Made by a program: the position numbers and the translations under genes
Notes under the pieces: model-generated
What the model saw: only the letters and a program-made list of their open reading frames with translations
Told to the model about the DNA's origin: nothing
Database searches by the model: none
Source: Bacillota bacterium
GTDB lineage: Bacteria > Bacillota > SHA-98 > Ch115 > JABLXJ01
DNA: 64,000 nucleotides
NCBI GenBank assembly: GCA_013178125.1
Contig: JABLXJ010000016.1
Span: forward strand, 47,846 to 111,845
Direction: 5' to 3'
Shown: in pieces, positions 1 through 8,363 of the stretch
How the letters are laid out: each line of letters starts with the position of its first letter
How positions within the stretch are numbered: the stretch's first letter is position 1

Positions 1-1366
1 CACCGGGTTCTTCGTCTATCAGGTTTCTTTGTTGTTGGTAATCATCTTTCACATTATACAAGGCACTCCTGGAATGCCCGCGGGGGACTTCGCAGGGGTA
101 CCGACCATTTTCGTATGGCCCGATAACCTTTTCTACATGGAATTTGGGAGGCCGCGGTGAGTACCAATACAACGGATTATTGGCTTCAGTAGGCGGCCAA
201 AGAAAGAGAGTCCATTCTCCATCCGTAATATTTATTGCCTCACCATAACGACCATAGCAAGCATATTCACGAATAGTTGTGCTTTCGCCGGAATTCAAAA
301 CGTAAGGCAGCAAGCTCTTCCCGTGAATATTATCCGGGATAGGAATATGTAAAGCTTCAAGGACAGTCGGGAATACATCAACGATTTGCACTAGCTTAGA
401 GATGCGTTTGCCCGGCGTCTCCAGTTTGGGGTGATAAACCATCAGAGGGATATGGGCAATCTCTTGATACAAGTTAGAGTCGGCCATCGCACTCCAAGGT
501 TTACCCATCAGCCCGTGCTCGCCAAACATATGCCCGTGATCGGTGCATATAACAATCATTGTATCCTCCATCAGTCCCAGCTGCTCGACCTTGTCGAGAA
601 AAAAACCCAGCCAGCGATCGGTCATCGTTACCTCACCGGCGTACAATGCTCTTACCTGGTTTAGCTCTTCGGGGGAAAGATCGCAGTAACCGTAATTCGG
701 CCATATAACCTGGTCCCCCTTATAGCCGGGGTTGTACATCTGATTATACGGGAATGGCGGATCGAAAGGCTCATGTGGATCGAAGCAATCGATCATAAGG
801 AAGAAATCCTTATGATTGCGATTACGCTCAACCCAGTCAATGGCCGTCTGGAAAACCAGGGGGGCGAAATAATCCCGCTCAGTCTTCCGGAAGGCTATAT
901 TCCTGGCGTACCGCTCGAAACCACCCTGTTTTATATGTTTCGCGAGTTTTTCCTTCGCCGCAGGATATTCAATCTTAATATCTGGATCGGTGATCCAAAA
1001 GTCGTTTTCCTGGCCACGGATGAATTCGAAGCCAGTAAAGGCGAAATGATAGTTCCCGGAGCCCCTTTCCCACAGATGAAAATGGTCGGTAATCAACATG
1101 GAGGGGATGTCCGCCGTTTGTAAGATGGAAGCTATATCTGCGTCATTATCTTCCAGGGGGCCCCAGCCCCGCCAGGGGAACTCGTACCTCCCAGTGAAAA
1201 GCTCGCGTCGCGCCGGCATGCACGGATATGATCCTACATATGCGTTATCGAAAACGACAGAGCGCGCAGCGAATCTATCGAGGTTTGGAGTCTGAATCCA
1301 CTTATTCCCGTAGAATCCCAAATGATCTCGTCGCAACGTATCTATCAATACTACAATCGCCTTCAT
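1..1366 (-). CDS. Sulfatase (arylsulfatase-type), 3' end outside window
   Basis: About 455 residues of an alkaline-phosphatase-superfamily sulfatase are visible; the C-terminus lies beyond the left edge. The N-terminus reads MKAIVVLIDTLRRDHLGFYG, containing the metal-binding Asp of sulfatases. A CMPAR motif at about residues 49-53 is the C-x-P-x-R signature whose Cys is converted to formylglycine, so an anaerobic-type or FGE-type maturase is expected elsewhere. A later DHGHMFGEHG segment supplies further metal and active-site residues. No signal peptide is seen, so it is probably cytoplasmic and acts on imported sulfated sugars or related esters (inference). An ATG five codons upstream (1381) is also possible, but GGATGG is better spaced for 1366. 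Confidence 0.88.
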   Translation of the reverse strand, partial: MKAIVVLIDTLRRDHLGFYGNKWIQTPNLDRFAARSVVFDNAYVGSYPCMPARRELFTGRYEFPWRGWGPLEDNDADIASILQTADIPSMLITDHFHLWERGSGNYHFAFTGFEFIRGQENDFWITDPDIKIEYPAAKEKLAKHIKQGGFERYARNIAFRKTERDYFAPLVFQTAIDWVERNRNHKDFFLMIDCFDPHEPFDPPFPYNQMYNPGYKGDQVIWPNYGYCDLSPEELNQVRALYAGEVTMTDRWLGFFLDKVEQLGLMEDTMIVICTDHGHMFGEHGLMGKPWSAMADSNLYQEIAHIPLMVYHPKLETPGKRISKLVQIVDVFPTVLEALHIPIPDNIHGKSLLPYVLNSGESTTIREYACYGRYGEAINITDGEWTLFLWPPTEANNPLYWYSPRPPKFHVEKVIGPYENGRYPCEVPRGHSRSALYNVKDDYQQQRNLIDEEPG

Positions 1367-1462
1367 CCAGCCATTACCCATCCTTTCAAGTTAACTGAAG
1401 TCAAGTTAATTGAGGGGAACATATTCTAAGAACTAATTTATAAATGCTTTTACTAATCGTTT

Positions 1463-1491
1463 GTTATAAGTATTCGACATTGACATCGCAA
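1463..1491 (-). promoter_or_regulatory. Candidate sigma-A-type promoter for the sulfatase gene
   Basis: Read on the minus strand, TTGCGA (1491-1486) and TATAAC (1468-1463) are separated by exactly 17 bp, about 100 bp before the sulfatase start. Two direct copies of TCAAGTTAAYTGA lie between this promoter and the gene (about 1386-1412) and could be regulator sites. Support is motif-level only. Confidence 0.3.
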
Positions 1492-1682
1492 ATCCTGCTC
1501 GGTACCCCCTATCCTCAATAACTTTCGATACCGAACCTGACAAACAGACGAATATATATTATTCAGAGAAGGAATTCGGGTCTCGACGCCGAATATAAAA
1601 TGGCACACAGGTTGATCTAGGAGATCTCTATAAAAAGTAACCCTATATAAAGAATTTGCCGAAGAAGGCACACCGCAGCGCG

Positions 1683-1806
1683 ACAGGATGCGCTACGCAA
1701 GCGTAGGGAAGTAGGAAAGGGAAGTAGAAAGGTAAAGTAAGGAAGGTCACGAAGATCTTCACTAAAGCCGTGTAGGCTTAAGTAAGCTCGTCGTGGCCTT
1801 TTTGCG
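1683..1806 (+). ncRNA. Structured leader upstream of cbiM, class not identified
   Basis: This stretch of the roughly 515-bp gene-free region before cbiM can fold extensively. AAGGTCACGA (1743-1752) pairs with TCGTGGCCTT (1791-1800) with one G-U. It encloses GAAGA/TCTTC and a hairpin AAGCC-GTGTA-GGCTT, and is followed at once by TTTTT. This looks like an intrinsic-terminator or riboswitch expression platform about 80 nt before the cbiM start. A purine-rich tract and small hairpins (GCGC/GCGC, CTACGC/GCGTAG) precede it. Cobalamin or Ni/Co riboswitches often control such transporters, but neither a B12 box nor the NiCo consensus is visible. The rest of 1367-1682 shows only the candidate sulfatase promoter. 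Confidence 0.35.
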
Positions 1807-1881
1807 TTGTTTCTGTTGTTTCTAAGGAAAAGCCTATTTCAAGGAAAGGCCGCGGCTACGCTATGTATTGGAGGGTCGGCA

Positions 1882-1974
1882 ATGCACATCCCTGATGGTT
1901 TTCTTGATACGAAAGTCTGGTTAAGCACTGCACTCCTGAGTGCAGGAGCGGTGGCCTACAGCATCAAAAGATTT
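1882..1974 (+). pseudogene. cbiM: cbiM/larM 5' fragment, split by an insertion sequence
   Basis: GGAGGGT (1870-1876) precedes ATG 1882. The 31 codons before the insertion encode MHIPDGFLDTKVW and the first membrane helix, the hallmark N-terminus of CbiM/NikM substrate-binding subunits. In this family the N-terminal Met-His contributes to Ni/Co binding. The frame then runs into the insertion sequence and ends at 2088. Removing the element plus one 8-bp target copy joins this fragment in frame to the remainder at 3695, giving a 234-residue protein of normal length, so the gene was intact until a recent insertion. Function is probably lost unless the element excises. Confidence 0.9.
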
Positions 1975-3686
1975 CTTAGCACGCATAAGGTCTGGGATGA
2001 CCGGTCATTAAGCGGCCGCTTGACGGGCCCAGTAGCTATCCCACTCAGCGTTATGCCAAAGAGTAGTCAAAGCACAAAGGGTGTCTGAACCTTCTAGGAC
2101 CAACTCATCCCAGCCCCCTTCTGGCGCCTCGCTACCAAAATGTCATTTGCTTTCTCTACAACGCCATTTCCGTTATATTCGCGGTTTATCCTGCGTGTAT
2201 TATAGTCCTTTATGGCTGGCTTCCTCGCCTCAAGATACGAGAGCAACTCCTCAAACCGCTCCGGATTCCGCGGCTCGGGCAGTAGAGTACGCAGTCTGTC
2301 TATCGACTCGTCCACTTTCCCATTCCAGAGTAGCGGTTGGATCTCGTCCATGATTGCGTTCCTGTGCTTCTTGCGGTTGCATACCATGCTGAGAAGCTCC
2401 CCAACCTTCTTCCGTAGATGGTACCAATCCAAGACAAGCCTAACCTCATCTCCCAAACCCACCAGCTCCCCATAAAGCCCTTCTCGTATCCATCGAGCGC
2501 CATCCCCAACGAGGGTGATCTTTGTGGGTTTAAGTGCTATCACCCATGCTCTCACAATCCGTGTTACTTCATCTCTGGCCCCGCTGAAATACCGACCTCT
2601 ATCCCCCATCCGTAAAACTACTATGGTCTCTTCCGGACGCTTACATGAACCCCTACCATGGATGACAATCCCGTCCGCGAAGATTACCACCTCTCCTTCT
2701 TGGGGTTTAGGCCCTAAATTAGCTAATAGAAAGGGGTCTAATTCTTTAGTTGAGTGCCAACTTCCCCTCACGTATTCTAAAATCCTATCCCAGTCCCTCT
2801 TTGGTAAACCAAATGGAACCTCTTCTATCTCAGGCCGCTCAAGCGTGCGATTCACCGCTTCTTGAACATCCTCCGGCCAGACCTTCCTCCGCGATGGAGA
2901 CATATCCTTCAACTGCTGGAAAGCCGCTTCCGGTTTTACATCAGGGGTATTCTCCATAACCTTGGCTCTTTCCGCCTCCTGTTGTCTTACAATAGACCCA
3001 TGTTGATTTACCAAATTCTCCACCTCCCGAGCACACAAGACATCGGGGTCGTGAGAGATCTGTCCCAAAAGGCGCGCAGCCCCCTCATATGACGAGAAAA
3101 GCGAAAACAGACAAGCCATCTCTTGGAGCCCCCTGGTGATGACTATCCCATTGTGTTCAGGGAGAAGAGCATTCATGGGGATGAAATGCTCACCGCAAGT
3201 CTTACACTCCAATACCTGACGTTCCACATTGACCACACCGAACCTGGTAGCGACTTTTAAGGATGTGTACCCGTCGCGAACAACCTGACACTCAGGGCTC
3301 CGATGGGATAGATTCTCACATACCTGCGCGTCAATCAACTTCAGATGCTGAACAAAGAGCGCACGTTGTATCTGATTTGCAATCTCTATAACAGCCTGCT
3401 CTGCATTATCCATAAAACCTGCTCCAGATGAGCCTGAATTAGGTAAAAACATAGGTAGGGCTGGTGCCTCGAAGTTCAACCTATATTCTTGCTGTTGCGT
3501 GCTGGGGTGGGTGAAGCGTATAATTATAGCGTAGCTAGCCGTCATCATGCTGTGCCTCCATTATTGGTTTTTGCTTACCTTAATGGTAGCACAGGGCTAG
3601 CTACTTTGTTTAGCGGCAAATGTTGGATACTCACCGCCTAACTAACAACCTCACCGCTACCTATCCCAAGGGTTATGCGTGCTAAG
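1975..3686 (-). mobile_element. Insertion sequence, 1712 bp, inside cbiM
   Basis: Both ends are defined by an imperfect terminal inverted repeat: 14 perfect bases (CTTAGCACGCATAA), four mismatches, then TGGGAT, i.e. 20 of 24 positions. The element is bracketed by direct 8-bp copies AAAGATTT at 1967-1974 and 3687-3694, the target-site duplication. It contains one transposase gene on the minus strand, opposite to the host operon. The family is uncertain; the transposase resembles ISKra4/ISLre2-type single-ORF elements, whose target duplications are about this size. Confidence 0.93.
2008..3548 (-). pseudogene. IS transposase (ISKra4/ISLre2-like) with a -1 frameshift near its C-terminus
   Basis: The main frame (3548 to 2094) gives 484 residues with an N-terminal CKTCG zinc-like motif and a C-terminal DDE-like core (VVIFADGIVIHGRG, LVGDGARWIRE, LVLDWYHLRKKV). 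It stops at TAG after GAGMSWS. A -1 shift at that codon opens EGSDTLCALTTLWHNAEW and a further 28-codon tail ending at TAA 2008-2010, which matches the tail expected in such transposases. The shift site (GGTCCTAG) is not a canonical slippery heptamer, so a disabling mutation is likelier than programmed frameshifting, but both remain possible. Confidence 0.75.
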
Positions 3687-3694
3687 AAAGATTT

Positions 3695-4306
3695 AATAAG
3701 ATGGGTGAGAAAACTGATGGCGGAAAGCCTGAATCCCCGGCGGAGTTAGAGTCTTCCGCCCCCTTGATGGGAGTTATGGGAGCCTTTATCTTCGCCGCCC
3801 AGATGTTGAATTTCCCCGTGGCGGGCGGGACGTCCGGACATTTGATAGGTGGGGTCCTTGCGGCTACGCTCCTGGGGCCTTACAGGGCGACGCTGGTTAT
3901 GACTGCGATTTTGATCGTGCAATGTCTCCTGTTTCAGGACGGAGGCCTTACCGCGCTGGGAGCCAATGTATTAAATATGGGAGTCATAGCGACAATGATA
4001 GGATATGCGGTATTCGTTGCCGTTCGTAAAGCCTTCGGCGGCGGGGTGCGAGGGGTATCCCGCGGCGCGTTCGTAGCATCATGGTTTTCCGTCGTCCTGG
4101 CTGCAGCGGCGGCATCGCTGGAGCTTGCGCTTTCGGGGACGGCGCCGTTAGGCGTCGTCTTGCCTGCCATGGTCGGATGGCATATGCTCATCGGAATCGG
4201 CGAAGGCCTGATCACTGCGGGCGTGGTTGCATACCTGGCTCATGTAAGGCCGGATCTTATCGAAGGGCTCGGTCCCGGTAAGATATCGCTCGAGGCCAGG
4301 CCATAG
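3695..4306 (+). pseudogene. cbiM: cbiM/larM 3' fragment (bulk of the nickel/cobalt binding subunit)
   Basis: The rest of the split CbiM continues as [10 protein letters not shown] and then [36 protein letters not shown]. This is the conserved CbiM core with the metal-site histidine in SGHL, followed by several membrane helices. ATG 3701 with a weak AAGAAAG upstream could start a 201-residue product. That product would lack the N-terminal Met-His ligand and first helix and would probably be unable to bind metal. It is followed closely by the cbiN-like, cbiQ and cbiO genes, so the original order was cbiMNQO. Confidence 0.88.
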
Positions 4307-4350
4307 TCGAGGATTACGAGGATTACTATGATGCGAGGTGCTGAGAAACC

Positions 4351-4668
4351 ATGAAAAAGGAATACCTTGTGGGCCTCCTGGTGGCCCTATTCCTTGCCGT
4401 TATCGTCTCCCCGTTCGCCTCCCCCTCGCCCGATGGCCTGGAGCGAGTAGCGGAGGATCATGGATTTATCCAGAAGGCCGAGGGGGAGCCGGTGATCAGT
4501 TCTCCTATTCCGGATTACGCCCTCCCGGGAATAAAAAATGGCGTGATCGCCACATCGGTGGCAGGATTCACAGGCACGGTCGTGGTCTTCGGCCTGATCT
4601 ATTTCTTGTTCGGGCAGCTGATGAAGCCCAGGATGAGCCGCAGCCGCGGCCACGGGTCGATGCGTTAG
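4351..4668 (+). CDS. cbiN: CbiN-like (PDGLE-domain) subunit of the Ni/Co ECF transporter
   Basis: 105 residues with an N-terminal membrane helix (residues 5-23), the diagnostic SPDGLERVAEDHGF motif of PDGLE/CbiN small subunits, an extracytoplasmic stretch, and a second helix (about 67-90). CbiN-type proteins associate with CbiM and are needed for metal uptake by CbiMNQO systems. GAGGTG lies about 10 nt before the ATG, and the gene ends three bases before cbiQ starts, indicating tight co-translation. It sits 44 bp after the cbiM remainder. Confidence 0.85.
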   Translation: MKKEYLVGLLVALFLAVIVSPFASPSPDGLERVAEDHGFIQKAEGEPVISSPIPDYALPGIKNGVIATSVAGFTGTVVVFGLIYFLFGQLMKPRMSRSRGHGSMR

Positions 4669-4671
4669 GCC

Positions 4672-5661
4672 ATGGGCCACGAAGAATGCGTCAACCAGAT
4701 CAACCAAACCTGCCGGTCCGATAGCGGCTGCGAGCCCGATACTGGCCGGCCTGAACCTGCAGGAGGCGCAGCGTACGAGACCGTGATCCATGCCATTGAT
4801 CCGCGGGCAAAGCTCCTTTGCGCGGCGGCATTCGTTATACTTGTAGTGACAATGCCCCCGGTAGCGCCGTGGAAATTTGCATTCTTCCTGATCCCGCTCG
4901 GCGTGGCGTCCCTCTCTGCGAGAATTCCGCCGGGCCGCCTCCTGCGACGCTCCCTTGTCGTATTGCCATTTGCAGCGATGGTAGCGTGCTCGACCTGGCT
5001 GGGAGCCCTCATGCACGCTGATCCCTCTTTTACACCCGCGGGCGCGGGCAAGGCGGCGTCGCTCGGCAAATCCCTGGCCGCGTCCCTGGCGGCATCCCTG
5101 GGTAATTCCGGATTCAAGGCGTGGCTCTCCTCACTTGGAGTGATCATCCTCACCTCCACGACGGAGTTCGCCGATCTCACAAAGGGGATGGAGCATCTCA
5201 GAGTGCCAAAGGTCATAGCTGTCACGCTCCTATTCCTTTATCGCTATATGTCTGTGCTGGGAGAGGAAATCCGGCGCATGAAACTCTCATATGATATGAG
5301 AGCCTCTGGTATGAGATTCTCGCATGAGGTTGGAGTGAAAACTTCATGGCGAACCTCGTGTCGATTGAAGACTTCACGAACCGGAGAGGCTACAAGGGCT
5401 ATAAAGGCTACAAGGACTACAGGGGCGATAGGGGGCGGTTCGCTTTGGCGCTTCAAAATGACGGGCTACCTCATCGGGAGCCTCTTTCTCCGCACATGGG
5501 AGCGGGCCGAAAGGATATCCCGGGCGATGAACTCCAGGGGCTTCACTGGAGAGATGCCGGGTTTTAAGAAGTTCTCTATGAACGCAAAGGACTGGTTATG
5601 CCTAGCCTTGTTTCTCATCCTCATTCTCGCAATTAGATTTATGGTGGTCGACGTTTTATGA
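4672..5661 (+). CDS. cbiQ: ECF transporter transmembrane (T) component CbiQ with repeat-derived inserts
   Basis: 329 residues, about 60-70 longer than usual CbiQ proteins. IHAIDPRAKLLCAAAFVILVV opens the T-component fold, with several helices and a last helix near the C-terminus. The coupling-helix region contains YDMRASGMRF and later RAMNSRGFTGE, which hold the small-residue/Arg/Gly motifs that dock to the ATPase. Between them lies an extra basic stretch (TRTGEATRAIKATRTTGAIGG) encoded by near-tandem GGCTACAAG-like units at about 5375-5440. A second repeat-like insert (KAASLGKSLAASLAASLG) lies at about 5040-5110. Its stop overlaps the cbiO start (ATGA). Confidence 0.88.
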   Translation: MGHEECVNQINQTCRSDSGCEPDTGRPEPAGGAAYETVIHAIDPRAKLLCAAAFVILVVTMPPVAPWKFAFFLIPLGVASLSARIPPGRLLRRSLVVLPFAAMVACSTWLGALMHADPSFTPAGAGKAASLGKSLAASLAASLGNSGFKAWLSSLGVIILTSTTEFADLTKGMEHLRVPKVIAVTLLFLYRYMSVLGEEIRRMKLSYDMRASGMRFSHEVGVKTSWRTSCRLKTSRTGEATRAIKATRTTGAIGGGSLWRFKMTGYLIGSLFLRTWERAERISRAMNSRGFTGEMPGFKKFSMNAKDWLCLALFLILILAIRFMVVDVL

Positions 5662-6503
5662 CGACTGACCTTCGAACAACTGAATATCCATATGATGTGA
5701 AAGCTCCTGGCCATGAAGCCGTGCAGGGCCCGGAGAACCTGGAGAAGATCGTGGAGATTCGAAACCTGAGCTATACCTACCCGGATGGGACCCGTGCCCT
5801 CAACAACGTCTCTCTTGATGTGTATACGGGGCAATCCGTCGGGATCGTTGGACCAAACGGCGCAGGCAAATCGACTTTGCTCCTCAATCTGGGTGGGATC
5901 CTGCGAGGTGAGGGCATCGTAAATGTCCTCGGCCTTCCGGTTAACCGGCAGAATCTGCGAAAGATCCGTTCCAGGATAGGTTACGTATTTCAGAACCCCG
6001 ATGATCAGCTCTTTTGCCCCACGGTTTTCGATGACGTGGCGTTTGGCCCCCTGAATCAGGGACTCTCCCCAGCGGAAGCGAGTGAGAGGGTAAGGCACGC
6101 GCTTGCAAGCGTTGGAATGGATGGTTTTGAACGGCGCCTGCCGCATCATCTTAGCTACGGCGAAAAGAAGCGCATCGCCCTGGCGACGGTCCTTTCGATG
6201 AATCCATCCCTCCTGATCCTCGACGAGCCTTTTGAGGGACTTGACCTCAGGGGCAAGAGGGGGCTCCATGCCGTCCTGCAAGAGATCGGGCTGGCCAAGA
6301 TTCTCGTCGGTCACGATCTGGACTTCATCTCTGAGCTCTGCACCCACATCATCATCCTCGATAGGGGTGAGGTTGTGGCTCATGGAGAAACTCATGAGAT
6401 CATAAGCGACAGGGACCTCCTGGAATCTCACGGTGTCGAATGGCCTCGCGCGCATGGTCCTGATGTATTGAGCCCCAAAGGGGCGAGAATTTATGTGCGC
6501 TAA
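5658..6503 (+). CDS. cbiO: ECF transporter ATPase CbiO
   Basis: 281-residue ABC ATPase that energises the Ni/Co importer. Walker A is GPNGAGKST (about residues 71-79), the Q-loop is FQNPDDQLF, the signature is LSYGEKKRIALA, Walker B is LLILDEPFEGLD and the switch is GHD. The LSYGE signature differs from LSGGQ but resembles variants seen in CbiO proteins. The start codon overlaps the cbiQ stop. Larger than minimal CbiO because of a 30-residue N-terminal lead. It is followed by a repeat element and larE, linking the importer to cofactor synthesis as in the L. plantarum lar(MN)QO arrangement. Confidence 0.93.
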   Translation: MTTDLRTTEYPYDVKAPGHEAVQGPENLEKIVEIRNLSYTYPDGTRALNNVSLDVYTGQSVGIVGPNGAGKSTLLLNLGGILRGEGIVNVLGLPVNRQNLRKIRSRIGYVFQNPDDQLFCPTVFDDVAFGPLNQGLSPAEASERVRHALASVGMDGFERRLPHHLSYGEKKRIALATVLSMNPSLLILDEPFEGLDLRGKRGLHAVLQEIGLAKILVGHDLDFISELCTHIIILDRGEVVAHGETHEIISDRDLLESHGVEWPRAHGPDVLSPKGARIYVR

Positions 6504-6516
6504 CCGAGGTATCTGA

Positions 6517-6612
6517 TTAGACCCCCCATGCCGCGCTGCGGCGCCACAGAGAATGAAAATGCATCTGGAAGTAATTGGATCATTTTCGGGGTAGAGCGGC
6601 ATAATGCGGCAT
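6517..6612 (+). repeat. Dispersed structured repeat, copy A (ATGCCGC...GCGGCAT)
   Basis: ATGCCGC (6528-6534) and GCGGCAT (6596-6602, repeated at 6606-6612) form inverted ends. Inside are GCCACAGAGAATGAAA and a possible stem GAAAATG/CATTTTC. The same arrangement recurs at 58567-58660, and the 5' half recurs on the other strand at 53765-53842. It lies between cbiO and larE in sense orientation. Confidence 0.75.
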
Positions 6613-6653
6613 AAAGAATAAAGATAGGTGCAGAAAGATGGGGTGTGGAAAAT

Positions 6654-7550
6654 ATGCCATCGACGAAAACCCTGCAAGGCAAACTTGCTGCTCTACGTGA
6701 AAACCTGGCCGAAATGAGCAGCATCCTTGTTGCCTTCTCGGGCGGGGTTGACAGCAGCTTCCTCTTGAAAATCGCAAGCGAGGTATTGGGGTCGGAGCCT
6801 CGACTCCTCGCTGTCACTATTTACTCCGAGGTCCATCCCACCCGCGAAATAGCCGAGGCTCGCGACCTGGGCCGTGAATTCGGCGTCCCACATGAGATAA
6901 TAAAAATAAAGGTCCTGGATATCCCGGGCTTCAAGGACAACCCTCCCGACCGTTGCTACCTATGTAAAAAGAACCTTTTCTCCATGTTGAAGGAGATGGC
7001 CGTGGCGAGAGGGCTTGCCTGTGTGGTGGATGGTTCGAATAGTGACGACTCGGGTGATTACCGCCCCGGGATGGCGGCTCTCGCGGAGCTCGGAATTCGA
7101 AGCCCTCTCAAGGAGGCGGGACTTACCAAGCATGATATCCGCGTCCTTTCGAAGGGAATAGGCCTTACCACGTGGAATAAGCCCGCTCGTGCCTGCCTCG
7201 CCACGCGTTTCCCTTACGGTGTGGAGATTACGGAGGGTAAGCTCCACCAGGTGGAGGCGGCTGAGGACTTCCTGAGGGATATGGGAAAGGATATGGGCCT
7301 TCGTGACCTGCGCGTGCGTCATCACGGGGATATCGCGAGGATCGAGATATCTAAAGATGAGACGACCTTCTTCCTCGAGAAAGCGGATACTGTAGTAGCT
7401 AAGCTCAAAGAGCTAGGGTATGTTTACGTAACACTCGATCTCGAGGGTTATCGCATGGGGAGCATGAACCTCCCACTTACAACTGAAAGGCGAAAAGAAC
7501 CGAAAAGGATTAATGGCATCTCTAGAAACGAGGATAAGGATGGTTTATGA
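6654..7550 (+). CDS. larE: LarE, ATP-dependent sacrificial sulfur transferase of nickel-pincer cofactor synthesis
   Basis: About 298 residues. The N-terminal PP-loop SGGVDSS (about residues 29-35) adenylates the pyridine dicarboxylate mononucleotide. A conserved Cys in KPARACLATRFPYG (about residue 181) matches the sulfur-donating Cys of the sacrificial type. No further Cys follows it where cluster-type LarE proteins carry cluster ligands, so donation from its own Cys is the likelier mode (inference). A CYLCK motif lies near residue 101. ATG 6654 is chosen because GGGGTG is 8-9 nt upstream; GTG 6645 is also in frame. The stop overlaps the larB start. Confidence 0.93.
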   Translation: MPSTKTLQGKLAALRENLAEMSSILVAFSGGVDSSFLLKIASEVLGSEPRLLAVTIYSEVHPTREIAEARDLGREFGVPHEIIKIKVLDIPGFKDNPPDRCYLCKKNLFSMLKEMAVARGLACVVDGSNSDDSGDYRPGMAALAELGIRSPLKEAGLTKHDIRVLSKGIGLTTWNKPARACLATRFPYGVEITEGKLHQVEAAEDFLRDMGKDMGLRDLRVRHHGDIARIEISKDETTFFLEKADTVVAKLKELGYVYVTLDLEGYRMGSMNLPLTTERRKEPKRINGISRNEDKDGL

Positions 7551-8329
7551 ACCCAGAAAAAATCAGGCGATTGTTGGAATCGGTAAAAGACGGAAGCGTC
7601 GAAGTCGATGAGGCGCTCCAAGAACTACGCCACCTCCCATTTGAGGATCTCGGCTTCGCGAAGGTCGATCATCATCGACATCTCAGAAACGGATTTCCCG
7701 AGGTCATATACTGTAAGGGCAAAACCCCAGCTCAGGTGGGACAGATCGTCCGGGCCCTTGTCGATAAGGGATCCGAAAATATCCTCGCAACGCGAGCGGA
7801 CTCCGAGGTATTCAATGCGGTGAAGGAGATCGCCCCGGACGCCGTCTATCATGAAACCGCGAGGCTGGCGGTGGTGAAGCGAGCTGCTGGCCGATTATCA
7901 AATGGGATCATCCTGGTCATTACCGCCGGCACATCAGATATCCCGGTGGCCGAGGAAGCCGCCGTAACGGCTGAGGTTATGGACAACATGGTCGAGAGAA
8001 TCTACGACGTGGGGGTGGCTGGCCTCCACCGGCTCCTCAGCCACGTCAAACGATTCCTCGCCGCGCGGGTGATCATAGTGGTGGCCGGCATGGAGGGCGC
8101 GCTCGCGAGCGTTGTAGGAGGAATAGTCGACAAGCCCGTGATCGCCGTCCCGACAAGCATGGGATATGGTGCCAGTTTCCAGGGACTCGCTCCTCTTTTA
8201 GCTATGCTGAATAGTTGCGCTGCAGGCGTAGGGGTGGTCAACATCGATAACGGCTTCGGGGCAGGATATCTGGCATCGATCATTAACAAGCTTGGGGAGA
8301 ATACCACCGGAGAAGGGGAAAATAACTAA
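7547..8329 (+). CDS. larB: LarB, pyridinium carboxylase/hydrolase of nickel-pincer cofactor synthesis
   Basis: 260 residues, normal length. The C-terminal two thirds are PurE-like (LVITAGTSDIPVAEEAA, VVAGMEGALASVVGGI, PVIAVPTSMGYGASFQGL), as in the NaAD carboxylase/hydrolase that makes the dicarboxylate precursor for LarE. The N-terminal domain contains FAKVDHHRHLRNGFPEVIYCKGKTP. ATG overlaps the larE stop as ATGA, so translation is coupled. The operon order here is larE-larB-larC. Confidence 0.94.
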   Translation: MNPEKIRRLLESVKDGSVEVDEALQELRHLPFEDLGFAKVDHHRHLRNGFPEVIYCKGKTPAQVGQIVRALVDKGSENILATRADSEVFNAVKEIAPDAVYHETARLAVVKRAAGRLSNGIILVITAGTSDIPVAEEAAVTAEVMDNMVERIYDVGVAGLHRLLSHVKRFLAARVIIVVAGMEGALASVVGGIVDKPVIAVPTSMGYGASFQGLAPLLAMLNSCAAGVGVVNIDNGFGAGYLASIINKLGENTTGEGENN

Positions 8330-8363
8330 CGCAAACTAACGCAGGAATGCATGGAGGTGACTG

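Noticed and set aside
1453..1671. 72-codon open frame on the minus strand upstream of the sulfatase
   Set aside because: Overlaps the candidate sulfatase promoter and shows no recognisable sequence.
1683..1881. Cobalamin or NiCo riboswitch upstream of cbiM
   Set aside because: Position is right but no B12 box and no NiCo consensus could be found; recorded only as an unclassified structured leader.
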